A DNA stretch of 64,000 bases from Shimia_B sp038528385 (lineage in GTDB: Bacteria; Pseudomonadota; Alphaproteobacteria; Rhodobacterales; Rhodobacteraceae), in NCBI GenBank assembly GCA_038528385.1, contig JBCBET010000005.1, positions 1 to 64,000 on the forward strand. Direction: 5' to 3'. The notes beneath the pieces were generated by a model. That model was given only the letters and a program-made list of their open reading frames with translations. It searched no databases and was not told the DNA's origin. The position numbers and the translations under genes are program-made. Positions 8,556 to 17,999 of the stretch are shown here, piece by piece. Position 1 is the stretch's first letter. Every line of letters begins with the position of its first letter.

Positions 8556-10070
8556 TCAGCTGCGCCAGAATGCGGGATTGAGGAGCGCCACGATCACGAG
8601 CGTTTCGAGCCGTCCCACGGCCATGGCGGCGGCCAGGATGTACTTCGCCAGAGGCGACAGCGGGCCCAGATCGATGGGCACATCCGTGGCCACCTGCGCG
8701 AGCGGGCCGGTATTGGTGAGCGTGGCCACGCTCAGGATGAGCGAGGTCTCGAAATCCTCGCCCGTGGCCGAAAGCGCGAGCATCACCACTGCGAGCGAGA
8801 GCCCAAGCAGCATGAACACGATCCAGGCGATGAAGGCGCCCTCGCGGCGGATATGGCGGGCGAACCGCCCCGCTCCGCCCACGGAATTGGGATAGACGAG
8901 GCGGCCGATCTCGCGCTCGCCATGTTTGAGAAGCGCGTAGATCCGCAGGAGCTTCACCCCGCCTGCCGTGGTGGCCACCCCGCCGCCCATGATAGCGAGC
9001 CCCATGAGCAGGAGGCCCGGCGCCTCGATCCCCGACCAGCCCCGCGCGGTGAGCCAGTCGGCGCTGACAAAGCCCGTGGTGGAGAGGAAAGAGAGCGCCG
9101 TGAAGAGCGTCCCCCAAAGCGCGCGCAGCGCGGAGACAAATCCCACCGCCTCGTCGATCTGGCTCGCGGCCACGTAGTGGCGCAGGAAAAGCCCCAGCGA
9201 AATGACGATCACGATGACGAGCGCGAGGCGCAGCTCCGGGTCCTGGCGGATGTCGAGCGTGGCGTCGCCCAGTACGCCCGTGGCGAAGGTCCGCCGGGAC
9301 AGCGCGAAGACGAAGAAGAGCGCGATCAGAAGCTCGCCCCAGCGGCCGGAGCCCGCATTCTCCACCCCGCCCACGGGCGAAAAGCCCGCCGTCGCCAGGG
9401 TGGACATGGCATGCATCCCCGCCGTGAGTGGCGCGTCCCCGGCCACCAGGAGCCCGATGAAAAGCGCGAGCGTGAGCCCGGCATAAACGGGGAATAGCTG
9501 CGATCCGGCGCGCAGGAGGCGGTCCGTGGCCAGCCGCTCCGTCCCCGATTGCGCCCCGAGCCCCACGGCCGGCCCGCGCCGCTCGGCCACCTCGTAGCCG
9601 CCGAGGCCCATGGGCGCGAAGAGCGCCACCGCCGCCGACCACATGAGCATCCCCCCGCCCCAGGCCACGAAGGCGCGCCAGAAGGCCTCCGCCTCGCTCA
9701 ACCGTCCTGGCGCGCCGTAGAGCGTGGCACCCGTGGTGGTCATGGCCGACACCATCTCGAAATAGGCATTGGTGAAGGAGGTGTCGCCGAGGCTCGACCG
9801 GAAGGGCAGCGCCAGCACGAAGGGCAGCACGAGAAACGCGATGAGCAGCGCCAGAAGCTGGCTGCGCACCTGGTGGCGCGGCGCGAGGCCGTTGGTGACG
9901 ATCGCCAGGAAGAGCGCGATCAAGCAGGTGAAGACGCCCGACTGGAAAAACGCGCGCGCCGCGGGCCAGTCCCCGGCATTGGCGGCCACGGCCGCGGGCG
10001 CCACCATCATGAGCCCCGAAATCCCGGCGAGAATGACGAGGATCGGCAGCGAGTTCAGCGTGGCGCGCAT
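8556..10070 (-). CDS. trkH: Trk-type potassium uptake channel TrkH
   Basis: Membrane channel subunit of the Trk K+ uptake system. The 504 residues carry about ten hydrophobic helices arranged as repeated helix-pore-helix units. The first selectivity-filter loop is the family-typical SAMTTTGATLYG (about residues 108-119), and STTGFVS supplies another. It lies 6 bp after trkA in the same direction, so the channel and its regulatory subunit are co-transcribed. The C-terminus runs to the last helix as expected. ATG 10070 gives a hydrophobic first helix and is the reasonable start. Confidence 0.94.
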   Translation of the reverse strand: MRATLNSLPILVILAGISGLMMVAPAAVAANAGDWPAARAFFQSGVFTCLIALFLAIVTNGLAPRHQVRSQLLALLIAFLVLPFVLALPFRSSLGDTSFTNAYFEMVSAMTTTGATLYGAPGRLSEAEAFWRAFVAWGGGMLMWSAAVALFAPMGLGGYEVAERRGPAVGLGAQSGTERLATDRLLRAGSQLFPVYAGLTLALFIGLLVAGDAPLTAGMHAMSTLATAGFSPVGGVENAGSGRWGELLIALFFVFALSRRTFATGVLGDATLDIRQDPELRLALVIVIVISLGLFLRHYVAASQIDEAVGFVSALRALWGTLFTALSFLSTTGFVSADWLTARGWSGIEAPGLLLMGLAIMGGGVATTAGGVKLLRIYALLKHGEREIGRLVYPNSVGGAGRFARHIRREGAFIAWIVFMLLGLSLAVVMLALSATGEDFETSLILSVATLTNTGPLAQVATDVPIDLGPLSPLAKYILAAAMAVGRLETLVIVALLNPAFWRS

Positions 10071-10076
10071 GGCCGG

Positions 10077-11453
10077 CTAGAAGAAGTCGATGGAGACCTG
10101 CAGGAGCCGCTCCACCTCGGTGACGTCCTGGGTGAGGGAAAAGATCGCCACCACGTCCCCCTCCTTGATGACGGTGTCGGCCACGGGCGCCACGACGTCC
10201 TTGCCGGACTGGACCGCCCCCACGAGCACGCCGCGGGGGAAATCGATATCGCCGATCTTCTCGCCCGCGATGGGGCTCGTGGAGAGGACCTGCGCCTCGA
10301 TGAGCTCGGCCTCCGCATCGCCGATGGAATAGACCGATTTCACCCTTCCATGGCGGATGTGGCGCAGGATCGAGCTCACGGTGGTGGAGCGCGGGTTGAT
10401 GTAGGCATCGATGTTGAGCGCATCGAGGAGCGGCACCAGCGTGGGATCGTTGATGAGGCAGATGGCGTTCTGCGCACCGGCCTGCTTGGCGCGGATGGCG
10501 GCGAGGATGTTGGTCTTGTCGTCGTCGGTGACGGCCAGAAGCGCGTCTGCGTTCTGCACGCCGGCTTCCGTCATGAGCGCGCTGTCGAGGCCGTCGCCGT
10601 GCAGCACGATCGTCTTCTCCAGGACATCGGCGGCGCGTTCGGCGCAGGCGCGGTTCTTCTCGATCACGCGGGCGCGGACGCGCTCCGTCCGGCTTTCCAG
10701 CGTGCGCGCCACGCGCAGGCCCACATTGCCGCCGCCGAGGATCACGATGCGCTCCTGCTTTTTCGTGGTCTTGCCGAAGACCTCGAGCGTGCGCGGCACG
10801 TCCTCGATATGGGACATGAAATAGCAGCTGTCGCCGGCGATGATCTGATCGTCGGCGTCCGGGGCAAAGAGCTTGCCCTCGCGCCGGATGCCCACGATGC
10901 GCGCGCGGAGCGTGGAAAAGAGCTCCGTGAGCTGGCGAAGCGGCGTGTTCATGACCGGGCAGGCATCCTCGATGTTGATGCCCAGAAGCTGCGCCTTGCC
11001 GCCGAAGAAGAGCTCCGTGTCGAAGGCGGCGGGCGCGTTGATGCGGCGCAGAGCGGCCTCGGCCACTTCCTTCTCGGGGGAGATCACCACGTCGATGGGC
11101 AGGTGATCGCGACGGTAGATGTCGGCATAGATGGCGTCGAGGTAGGATTGCGCCCGGAGCCGCGCGATCTTTCTCGGGATCTCGAAGATGGAATGGGCCA
11201 CCTGGCAGGTGACCATATTAACCTCGTCGGAATGGGTGGCGGCGATGACCATGTCCGCGTCATCGGCCCCGGCGCGCTTGAGGATATCGGGATAGGAGGC
11301 GTGTCCGGTGATGCCCTGCACGTCGAGCGCATCGGTGGCGCGACGCACGAGATCGCCGTTCATGTCCACCACGGTGACATCGTTCTTTTCACCGGACAGG
11401 TGCTTGGCGATCTGCCAGCCCACCTGCCCGGCACCACAGATGATGACCTTCAT
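10077..11453 (-). CDS. trkA: Trk system potassium uptake regulator TrkA
   Basis: Cytoplasmic NAD(H)-binding gating subunit that forms a ring under TrkH. It has 458 residues from ATG 11453, with two tandem RCK/TrkA-N plus TrkA-C units. The first Rossmann glycines are GAGQVG (7-12) and the second GGGNVG (240-245). The frame extends to 11549, but the extra residues are unlike TrkA, so the ATG in the typical MKVIICGAGQVG is chosen. In related alphaproteobacteria trkA directly follows ntrX. Here an oppositely oriented TupA-like gene separates them, so trkA must use a promoter in 11454-11662. Confidence 0.96.
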   Translation of the reverse strand: MKVIICGAGQVGWQIAKHLSGEKNDVTVVDMNGDLVRRATDALDVQGITGHASYPDILKRAGADDADMVIAATHSDEVNMVTCQVAHSIFEIPRKIARLRAQSYLDAIYADIYRRDHLPIDVVISPEKEVAEAALRRINAPAAFDTELFFGGKAQLLGINIEDACPVMNTPLRQLTELFSTLRARIVGIRREGKLFAPDADDQIIAGDSCYFMSHIEDVPRTLEVFGKTTKKQERIVILGGGNVGLRVARTLESRTERVRARVIEKNRACAERAADVLEKTIVLHGDGLDSALMTEAGVQNADALLAVTDDDKTNILAAIRAKQAGAQNAICLINDPTLVPLLDALNIDAYINPRSTTVSSILRHIRHGRVKSVYSIGDAEAELIEAQVLSTSPIAGEKIGDIDFPRGVLVGAVQSGKDVVAPVADTVIKEGDVVAIFSLTQDVTEVERLLQVSIDFF

Positions 11454-11662
11454 GCGGCTCTCTTCAGCGGCGCCCTCAGTGGGCTCCCAAGGTCTTGAGG
11501 GTTGGCATCGAAAGCCGCCCGCGTCAACAAGTGCCGCGTGGGCAGCCATTCGCCAAGGGCCTTATGCGTGCTGGTGCTTGACAGGCGCCTCTCGCGATAG
11601 GAAGCCCAAGGTGGGATTTGGTGGGTTGTGAACGTGCGCCGCCGGGCGCCGAGGGGTGTGTG

Positions 11663-12718
11663 ATGGCAAGGGCGATCCTCGATCGGCTGATCTTTCTGTG
11701 CGTCGATCTCTATCTCGTCCTCCGGCATCCTTTCGAGGCCCGGAAACTCGCCGTGCGGTCCTGGAGCGCCGGGCACCTCAACCTGAGCATCGCGGCACCG
11801 AGATCGGCGAACGCGGCCTTCACCTGGCGCAAGCTCATGGATCGCGATCCGCGCTGGACGGTGCTCAGCGACAAGCTCGCGGCGAAGCACTTCATCGCGG
11901 CGCTGGGCGTTGCCGCGCGCCTGCCCGCTACGCTCTGGGAGGGCCGCGCACAGGATGTGCCGGCGCGGTATCTCGGCGCCGACGTGGTGATCAAGTCGAA
12001 CCACGGCTCGGGCACGAGCCTCTTTCCCGCCCGCGACGGGCTCGCCCCGGAAGCGGTGCGGCGCGGCATCGCGCGGGCCGCCGCGCAGAACCACGGGCGC
12101 GCGGCCCACGAATGGGGATATTTCGACATCGTCCGCAAGATCTTCGTGGAAGAGCACCTCGCGTCCCGCGGGCCGCTCATGGAGCTCAAGATCTACACCT
12201 ACGGGCCGCGCGTGCTGCGCGTGGTGCAGATCCGATCAGAGCCGGGGCGGCCCCGCATCGGCTCCGCGTGGTTCTATGACGAGACCGGCACCCTCGTCCG
12301 CTCCGACCAGCCCACGGCGATCAGCAAGGTCATCGACCGGGGCCCGCTCGCGTCCCAGGTGCCCGAAGCCCTCGACATCGCCGCCCGCCTCGGCAGCTAT
12401 TTCGATCACCTGCGCGTGGATTTCATCGTGGCGGACGAAGGGCTCTATCTGGGCGAGTTGACCGTCTACAGCCAGGCGGGCTGGCTCGTGGGGGGCTACG
12501 CGCCCGCGTCGGGTCCGAGCCTCTGCTGGGATATCCGGCGGAGCTGGTTTCTCAGGACGCCCCAGCGCGGCTGGAAAGGCATCTACGCCCGTGCGCTCGC
12601 CCGGCACTGCGCGCGGCGGGCCGCGACGCGCCCGGGAGTGGTGGCGGAGGAGGCAGGCTTCGGCGAGAGGTTTCGCCGGAGCCTCGACATCGCGCAGAGG
12701 CTCCTCGCCAAGGGCTGA
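11663..12718 (+). CDS. TupA-like ATP-grasp domain protein
   Basis: 351 residues resembling the TupA-like ATP-grasp family, members of which occur with polysaccharide or teichuronopeptide synthesis genes. Motifs seen: the nucleotide-contact region LSDKLAAKHFIAA near residue 70, VIKSNHGSG near 109, KIFVEEHL near 158, and the metal-binding end LRVDFIVADEGLYLGELTVYS near 250. The predicted role is ATP-dependent ligation of a carboxylate to an amino group; the substrate is unknown. ATG 11663 is chosen because upstream codons are not family-like. The gene sits alone and reversed inside the otherwise conserved ntrX/trkA neighbourhood, suggesting insertion. Its GC content does not differ obviously from the neighbours. 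Confidence 0.75.
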   Translation: MARAILDRLIFLCVDLYLVLRHPFEARKLAVRSWSAGHLNLSIAAPRSANAAFTWRKLMDRDPRWTVLSDKLAAKHFIAALGVAARLPATLWEGRAQDVPARYLGADVVIKSNHGSGTSLFPARDGLAPEAVRRGIARAAAQNHGRAAHEWGYFDIVRKIFVEEHLASRGPLMELKIYTYGPRVLRVVQIRSEPGRPRIGSAWFYDETGTLVRSDQPTAISKVIDRGPLASQVPEALDIAARLGSYFDHLRVDFIVADEGLYLGELTVYSQAGWLVGGYAPASGPSLCWDIRRSWFLRTPQRGWKGIYARALARHCARRAATRPGVVAEEAGFGERFRRSLDIAQRLLAKG

Positions 12719-12779
12719 GCCGCTGCCGTGGTGCTGCGCTGGCCGGGCGCACGGCAGGTGAAGCGATTGGCCGGTCGCG

Positions 12780-12821
12780 AAAACCCCACCGGGCCGGCGC
12801 ATCGGCCCGGACCGGCGGGGT
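12780..12821 (-). terminator. Intrinsic terminator of ntrYX
   Basis: Read on the minus strand directly after the ntrX stop, a GC-rich imperfect hairpin (AACCCCGCCGG pairing with CCGGTGGGGTT) is followed by TTTTCGC. It also separates ntrX from the convergent TupA-like gene. Confidence 0.75.
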
Positions 12822-14240
12822 TCAGCCCTCCTGCTCGGCGCTTTCGAATTGCGCCACGCGGGCGCCGGACTTGTTGGTGGTCACCACGCCCAGCGACTTC
12901 AGCTTACGGTGGAGCGCCGAGCGCTCCATCCCCACGAAGGCCGCGGTGCGGGAGATGTTGCCGCCGAAGCGGTTGATCTGCGTCAGCAGGTATTCGCGCT
13001 CGAAAAGCTCGCGCGCCTCGCGCAGGCTGAGCGTGGCGAGCGAGCCCGAGAGCACCACGCGGTCCTCGGTGGGCGCGGCCTCCGCCTGCGGCAGGTCACT
13101 CGGCAGGATCGGGTCGTTGCCGGAGCCCAGGATCAGCACGCGCTCCATCATGTTCTTGAGCTGCCGCACATTGCCCGGCCAAACCATCGTCTGGAGGAGC
13201 GCGTCGGCCTCGTCCGTGAGCGCCCGGTTCGGCAGGCCCTGGGAGCGGTTGAAGTCCTCGATGAAATGCCGCGCCAGCAGCGGGATGTCCTCCCGGCGGT
13301 CCTCCAGCGAGGGCACGTCGATCGGAACCACGTTGAGGCGGTGATAGAGCTCCTGGCGGAACGTGCCGGCGTTGATCTCGGCGCGCAGGTTCCGGTTGGT
13401 GCTGGAGATGACGCGGATATCCACGCGGACCTTCGAGGCCCCGCCCACGCGCTGGAAGCTCTGGTCGACGAGAACGCGCAGGATCTTGGACTGCGTGCCG
13501 AGCGGCATGTCGGCCACCTCGTCAAAGAAGATCACCCCGCCATGGGCTTGCTCGAGCAGTCCCGGCTCCACCCCGCGCTCCGCGCTTTCACGGCCGAATA
13601 GCACCTCCTCCATCCGCTCGGGCTCGATGGCGGCCGAGTTGACGGAGATGAACGGCGCACTGGCGCGGGTGGAATGGGCGTGGATGTAGCGGGCGGCGAT
13701 TTCCTTGCCCGCGCCGGCGGGGCCGGTGAGCATGACGCGGCCATTGGATTTCGTGACCTTGTCCAGTTGGCTCTTCAATGCACGGAAGGAGGCCCCCTCC
13801 CCCACCATGGTGGCGCTCGTGCTGTCGCGGCGCTTGAGCTGGTTGTTCTCGCGGCGCAGGCGCGAGGTCTCCATGGCGCGGCGGATCACGACGAGGAGCT
13901 GGTCGATGTTGAACGGCTTCTCGATGAAGTCGTAGGCGCCCTGCTTGATGGCGGCGACCGCGATCTCGATGTTGCCGTGGCCCGAGATGATGACGACGGG
14001 CACGTCCGGGTTGTCACGCTTGACGGCCTTGAGGATGTCGATCCCGTCCATGCGGCTGTCCTTGAGCCAGATATCGAGGATCAGAAGCGCGGGCGCCTGG
14101 GTGTTGATCTGGCCCATGGCCTCGTCGGAATTGCCGGCGAGGCGGGTGGAGAACCCCTCGTCCTGCAGGATGTCTGCGATGAGTTCGCGAATGTCTTTTT
14201 CGTCGTCGACGATGAGAATATCGGCTTTGGCCTGGGTCAT
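12822..14240 (-). CDS. ntrX: Nitrogen-assimilation response regulator NtrX
   Basis: Response regulator paired with NtrY, 472 residues from ATG 14240. The receiver domain has the phosphoacceptor Asp56 (LLILDIWL) and Lys108. The AAA+ domain has Walker A GPAGAGKE (173-180) and Walker B FFDEVADMP (238-246). The C-terminal Fis-type helix-turn-helix contains GGNISRTAAFVGMERSALHRKL. A canonical GAFTGA sigma54 loop is not present; the stretch around 216-228 reads FGRESAERGVEPG, as is usual for NtrX. The open frame reaches 14390, but that part overlaps ntrY. The gap to the ntrY stop is 7 nt, so the two are one operon. NtrX also controls respiratory and envelope functions in relatives. Confidence 0.95.
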   Translation of the reverse strand: MTQAKADILIVDDEKDIRELIADILQDEGFSTRLAGNSDEAMGQINTQAPALLILDIWLKDSRMDGIDILKAVKRDNPDVPVVIISGHGNIEIAVAAIKQGAYDFIEKPFNIDQLLVVIRRAMETSRLRRENNQLKRRDSTSATMVGEGASFRALKSQLDKVTKSNGRVMLTGPAGAGKEIAARYIHAHSTRASAPFISVNSAAIEPERMEEVLFGRESAERGVEPGLLEQAHGGVIFFDEVADMPLGTQSKILRVLVDQSFQRVGGASKVRVDIRVISSTNRNLRAEINAGTFRQELYHRLNVVPIDVPSLEDRREDIPLLARHFIEDFNRSQGLPNRALTDEADALLQTMVWPGNVRQLKNMMERVLILGSGNDPILPSDLPQAEAAPTEDRVVLSGSLATLSLREARELFEREYLLTQINRFGGNISRTAAFVGMERSALHRKLKSLGVVTTNKSGARVAQFESAEQEG

Positions 14241-14247
14241 GGCGTCC

Positions 14248-16518
14248 TCAAACTGCTTCTTTCGATGGGGCGTCTTCCACAGCGGATGGAATAGCGGTGC
14301 GCGGCAGGCGCAGGTCGGCGCGGGCGCCGCGGTGGTCGGGATATGCGGGGTCGAAGGGCTCCGCATCCGAGAGCGTGAGCGAACCGTCATGCTCTTCGAT
14401 GATCTTGAGCACGATGGGCAGGCCGAGGCCGGTGCCTTCGGCGCGGGAGGTGACGTAGGGCTCGAACAGGCGCAGCCGGTCCGCGGGCAGGCCCACGCCG
14501 TTATCCTCGATGGTCAAATGCAGCTCCTCTGCGTCGCCCCGGAGCGCGACACGAATTTTCGGGGAGAAATCATGGCCCGCGCCGGACCGCGTCTGGATCG
14601 CCTCGGCGGCGTTCTTCAAAAGGTTCGTCAGCGCCTGGGAGATCATCGTGTCATCGACGAGCACCGGCATCGGGCCCGCGGCGATGGCGGCCTCGTAGGT
14701 GATGTGGGGATTGCCGTTCTCCTGGAGCAGCACCGCCGCGCGCACGAGATCGCCGAGGTCCTCGGCGCGGCGTTCGGGCTCGGGCATGCGCGCGAATTTC
14801 GAGAACTCGTCCACGATGCGGCGCAGGTCGTTGGTCTGGCGCACGATGACATCGGTCATCTGGTCGAGCTGGTCGCTCTCCTCGCCGAGCTTTGGGCCGA
14901 ACTTGCGCTTGATGCGCTCGGCGGAAAGCTGGATCGGCGTGAGCGGGTTCTTGATCTCGTGGGCGATGCGGCGCGCCACGTCGCCCCAGGCGGCCATGCG
15001 CTGCGCGCTGACAAGGCTGGTGACATCCTCGAAGGCCACCACGTAGCCCTCTGAGCCGTCGCCCTCGCCCCGCCGCGTGGCCATGCGCACCAAGAGGATC
15101 TCGTGGCTCCCCTTGCGCGTGAGGCGGACCTCCCCCTGGGAGGCGCCACTGCGCGCGGTGCGCGCGTCTTCGAAGAGCGCGCCGAATTCGGGGATGGCCA
15201 CGGTGAGGGGACGGCTCTCGGCTTCGGAGGCGAGGCCGAGCAGGCGTTCGGCGGAGCGGTTCACGAATTGAATCCGCCCGTCGCTGTCCACGCCCACCAC
15301 GCCCGAGCTCACCGAACTGAGCACCGAGTCAAAGAGCCTGCGGCGGCGTTCGATCTGCGCGGTGTTGTCGAGGAGCGCCTGGCGCTGGCCCTTGAGCTGG
15401 GCGGTCATCTGGTTGAAGTAGCGGCCGAGCATGGCGATCTCGTCATCGCCCGTTTGTTCGGGCACGCGCACGTCGAGGTCCCCGGCCCCCACCCGCTGAG
15501 CCGCGCCCGCGAGGCGCCCCACGGGCCGCGAGAGACGCTCGGCGAACCAGAGGCCCGCCCAGGTGGCCGCGAGGATCAGCACCACCGCGAACCCGATATA
15601 GAGCAGCCCGAAATCGAAGAGCAGCCGCCCGCGCTCGCTCTCGAGCTGCTGGTAGAGCTGCGCGGTTTCCTGGGTCTCATCGAGGAGCGTGAGGATCTCC
15701 CCGTCGACGGTGCGGCTCAGGTAGAGGTAGCGGTCGGTGAAGGCCGACAGCCGCGTGAGGGCGCGGAACTCGTTCTGCTCCCAATCCTCGATGACGAGCA
15801 CGCTGACGCTGTCGAGCGCGTCGAACTGCGCCGAGGTAGGGGCGTCGTAGTCGAATTCGTAGGAGGAGGCGCCGCGGGCGCGGATCGTGCCCACGCTGTC
15901 GATGACGAAGGCTTCCTTGAGGCCGCGCTGGATGCGCGGTTGCACCCGGGCGAGGATCTGGCGCACCTGCCCGTCAAAGCCCGCATCCGACAGGACGGGC
16001 TGCGCGGTGCGTTCGCCGTTGAGGACGCGGGCGATGATGAGCGTGTCGCTGGCGAGCCCGCGCTGCTCGGCTTCGCCATAGGCCTCCGCGGCGGCGACGG
16101 AGGCGCCGATGACCGAGCGCACGCGCTCCGAAAACCAGCCCTCGAGGCCAGTATTGACGGTGAGCACCGCGAAGACCGCCACGAGGACCGTAGGCACGAG
16201 GGCGAGGAAGGCGAAGACGCCGGTGAGCCGGAGGTGCAGCCGCGAACCCGCCGAGCGGGCCCGGCGCGCCGCCACCATCTGCGCCACGCGGTAGAGCACG
16301 AGCGCCGCCACGATCATCACGTAGACGAAGTCGGCCAGGAGAACGAGGCGGAGCCAGGTCCCCGCCCCCTGCCCGATGGGTCCGAGGGCGAAATAGGTGA
16401 GGATCGCGAGCACGGGGCCGAGCGCCACGAGGAGCCCCGTCCCCGCAGTCGCCGCCTGTCCCCGGCGCCGCCAGCGGGAGAAGCGGGCCAATGCGAATGT
16501 CGTTCGAGTTGCCGCCAA
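14248..16518 (-). CDS. ntrY: Nitrogen-regulation sensor histidine kinase NtrY
   Basis: Membrane sensor kinase for NtrX, 756 residues. Hydrophobic helices lie near residues 24-45, 57-78 and 100-121. An extracytoplasmic sensor region follows to about 300, then a helix at 304-327, HAMP (328-380) and PAS (about 395-500). The phosphoacceptor is His520 in RRIAHEIKNP, and the catalytic ATPase domain includes DNGVGLP and GTGLGLPIV. Order and length match the family. It ends 7 nt before ntrX. The 98-bp gap after the ntrC stop has no obvious terminator, so read-through from ntrBC is possible. Confidence 0.95.
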   Translation of the reverse strand: MAATRTTFALARFSRWRRRGQAATAGTGLLVALGPVLAILTYFALGPIGQGAGTWLRLVLLADFVYVMIVAALVLYRVAQMVAARRARSAGSRLHLRLTGVFAFLALVPTVLVAVFAVLTVNTGLEGWFSERVRSVIGASVAAAEAYGEAEQRGLASDTLIIARVLNGERTAQPVLSDAGFDGQVRQILARVQPRIQRGLKEAFVIDSVGTIRARGASSYEFDYDAPTSAQFDALDSVSVLVIEDWEQNEFRALTRLSAFTDRYLYLSRTVDGEILTLLDETQETAQLYQQLESERGRLLFDFGLLYIGFAVVLILAATWAGLWFAERLSRPVGRLAGAAQRVGAGDLDVRVPEQTGDDEIAMLGRYFNQMTAQLKGQRQALLDNTAQIERRRRLFDSVLSSVSSGVVGVDSDGRIQFVNRSAERLLGLASEAESRPLTVAIPEFGALFEDARTARSGASQGEVRLTRKGSHEILLVRMATRRGEGDGSEGYVVAFEDVTSLVSAQRMAAWGDVARRIAHEIKNPLTPIQLSAERIKRKFGPKLGEESDQLDQMTDVIVRQTNDLRRIVDEFSKFARMPEPERRAEDLGDLVRAAVLLQENGNPHITYEAAIAAGPMPVLVDDTMISQALTNLLKNAAEAIQTRSGAGHDFSPKIRVALRGDAEELHLTIEDNGVGLPADRLRLFEPYVTSRAEGTGLGLPIVLKIIEEHDGSLTLSDAEPFDPAYPDHRGARADLRLPRTAIPSAVEDAPSKEAV

Positions 16519-16616
16519 AGCCCCTCACCTGATGGAACTCCCTGTTGCCGGGGAGCCTCTACCGCGCGTGTTCTTCCAGCAACTCTGCGGCTGCTTTGTC
16601 ACGCTTTGTGGCAGCG

Positions 16617-17984
16617 TTACATCAGTTTGCGCCGCCGTGTCACGCGAATATCGAGGTCGGTGATTTTCTTGCGCAGGGTATTGCGGTTGATGCCCAGGAG
16701 GTCGGCGCACTTGGCCTGGTTCCCGCCCGTCGCATCGAGGGCGATCTCAATGAGCGGGAGCTCGATTTCCCGCAGGATGCGCTGGTAAAGGCCCGGTGGC
16801 GGCAGGACCCCGCCATGCAGGTCGAAGTAGCGGCGCAGGTGTTTTGCCACGGAGGCCGAGAGTTTCTCGGTATCGGCCGCGCCGGCCACGGGATCGACGG
16901 CGGGCTGGTTGCCCAGCACCATCTCCACCTCGGTGCGGCTGATCTCCTCCTCCGCGGCGGTCACGACGAGGCGGCGGATGGCGTTTTCGAGCTGGCGGAC
17001 ATTGCCGGGCCAGGAATAGGTGCGCACGAGCTCGGTGGCCGCCGCGCTGAGCTTGCGCGGGGCGGCCCCGTCACGGACGGCCCGGGCGAGGAAGTGATCG
17101 GCGAGGAGCGGGATGTCGTCGACGCGCTCGCGGAGCGCGGGCACCGTCATGGTCACGCCAGAAAGCCGGTAGAAGAGATCCTGCCGGAAGACGCCCGCCT
17201 CCATCTTGCCCATGAGGTCCACCTGGGAGGTGGCCATGATCCGTGGGCTGTTCTCGGTGAGCTGGTCGAGCATGCGCACGATGCGGGCCTGCGCCTCGTC
17301 GGGCATGTCCCCCACCTCGTCGAAGAGGAGCGAGCCGCCGCGCGCCTTGGCGAGGAGCGTCGAAGGTCCGTCGAGCCCCTCGAGATCCTCCACCGCCACG
17401 GTGACGAAGGGCGAATTCCGGCGGTCGGAGAAATCGTGGATCGCCTTGGCGATGAGGCTCTTGCCCGTGCCGCTTTCGCCCGAAATGAGCACCGGCAGTT
17501 CGGCATTCATCACCCGCGCCACGAGGCGGTAGAGCGCCTGCATGGAGGGCGTGCGCCCCACGAGGGGCAGGTCGTCAGAGGCGCCGCGTGCCTCGCTCGA
17601 GCCCTGGGTGGAGGCGCGGCGCTTCACTTCCAGCGCGCGGGATGCCCGCTTCATCAGATCGGGCAGGTCGAAGGGCTTCGGCAGGTAGTCGTAGGCGTCC
17701 TTCTCCGTGGCCTGGATGGCGGTGACGATGGTGTTCTGCGCGGAAATCACGATGACCGGCAGGCCCGGGCGCGTCTCGCCGATCTTCGGGAGCGCGTCGA
17801 GCCCGTTGCCGTCGGGCATGATCACGTCGGAGATGACGAGGTCGCCCTTCCCCTCCTCCACCCAGCGGAGCAACGTCATCAGCGAGGATGTGGCGTGCAC
17901 CTTGCAGCCCGCGCGCGTCAGCGCCTGCGTCAGCACGGTGCGGATCGTGCGGTCGTCGTCGGCGATGAGAACGGTGCCATCCAT
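16617..17984 (-). CDS. ntrC: Nitrogen regulator NtrC, Rhodobacter type without GAFTGA
   Basis: Response regulator that activates nitrogen-limitation genes when phosphorylated by NtrB; 455 residues. The receiver domain has Asp53 (ISDVIMPDGNG) and Lys103. The AAA+ domain has Walker A GESGTGKS (169-176) and Walker B SLLFDEVGDMP (218-228). Between them, where other NtrC proteins carry ESELFGHEKGAFTGA, there is only a short stretch (about 200-215, EDLEGLDGPSTLLAKARGG). R. capsulatus NtrC likewise lacks this loop and activates sigma70 RNA polymerase, so the same is inferred here. The C-terminal HTH (GGNQAKCADLLGINRNTLRKK) is intact. It lies 15 bp after ntrB. Confidence 0.95.
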   Translation of the reverse strand: MDGTVLIADDDRTIRTVLTQALTRAGCKVHATSSLMTLLRWVEEGKGDLVISDVIMPDGNGLDALPKIGETRPGLPVIVISAQNTIVTAIQATEKDAYDYLPKPFDLPDLMKRASRALEVKRRASTQGSSEARGASDDLPLVGRTPSMQALYRLVARVMNAELPVLISGESGTGKSLIAKAIHDFSDRRNSPFVTVAVEDLEGLDGPSTLLAKARGGSLLFDEVGDMPDEAQARIVRMLDQLTENSPRIMATSQVDLMGKMEAGVFRQDLFYRLSGVTMTVPALRERVDDIPLLADHFLARAVRDGAAPRKLSAAATELVRTYSWPGNVRQLENAIRRLVVTAAEEEISRTEVEMVLGNQPAVDPVAGAADTEKLSASVAKHLRRYFDLHGGVLPPPGLYQRILREIELPLIEIALDATGGNQAKCADLLGINRNTLRKKITDLDIRVTRRRKLM

Positions 17985-17999
17985 GGAATGCTCCTTCGG

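Noticed and set aside
9549..11498. 649-codon plus-strand frame opposite trkH and trkA
   Set aside because: Low-complexity composition without family motifs; TrkH and TrkA on the minus strand are complete.
11578..11583. Perfect TTGACA upstream of the TupA-like gene
   Set aside because: No -10 at a usable distance; cannot be called a promoter.
14300..16788. Long plus-strand frames opposite ntrY and ntrC
   Set aside because: His/Glu/Arg-rich antisense shadows typical of high-GC coding sequence. The minus strand carries intact kinase and regulator motifs.
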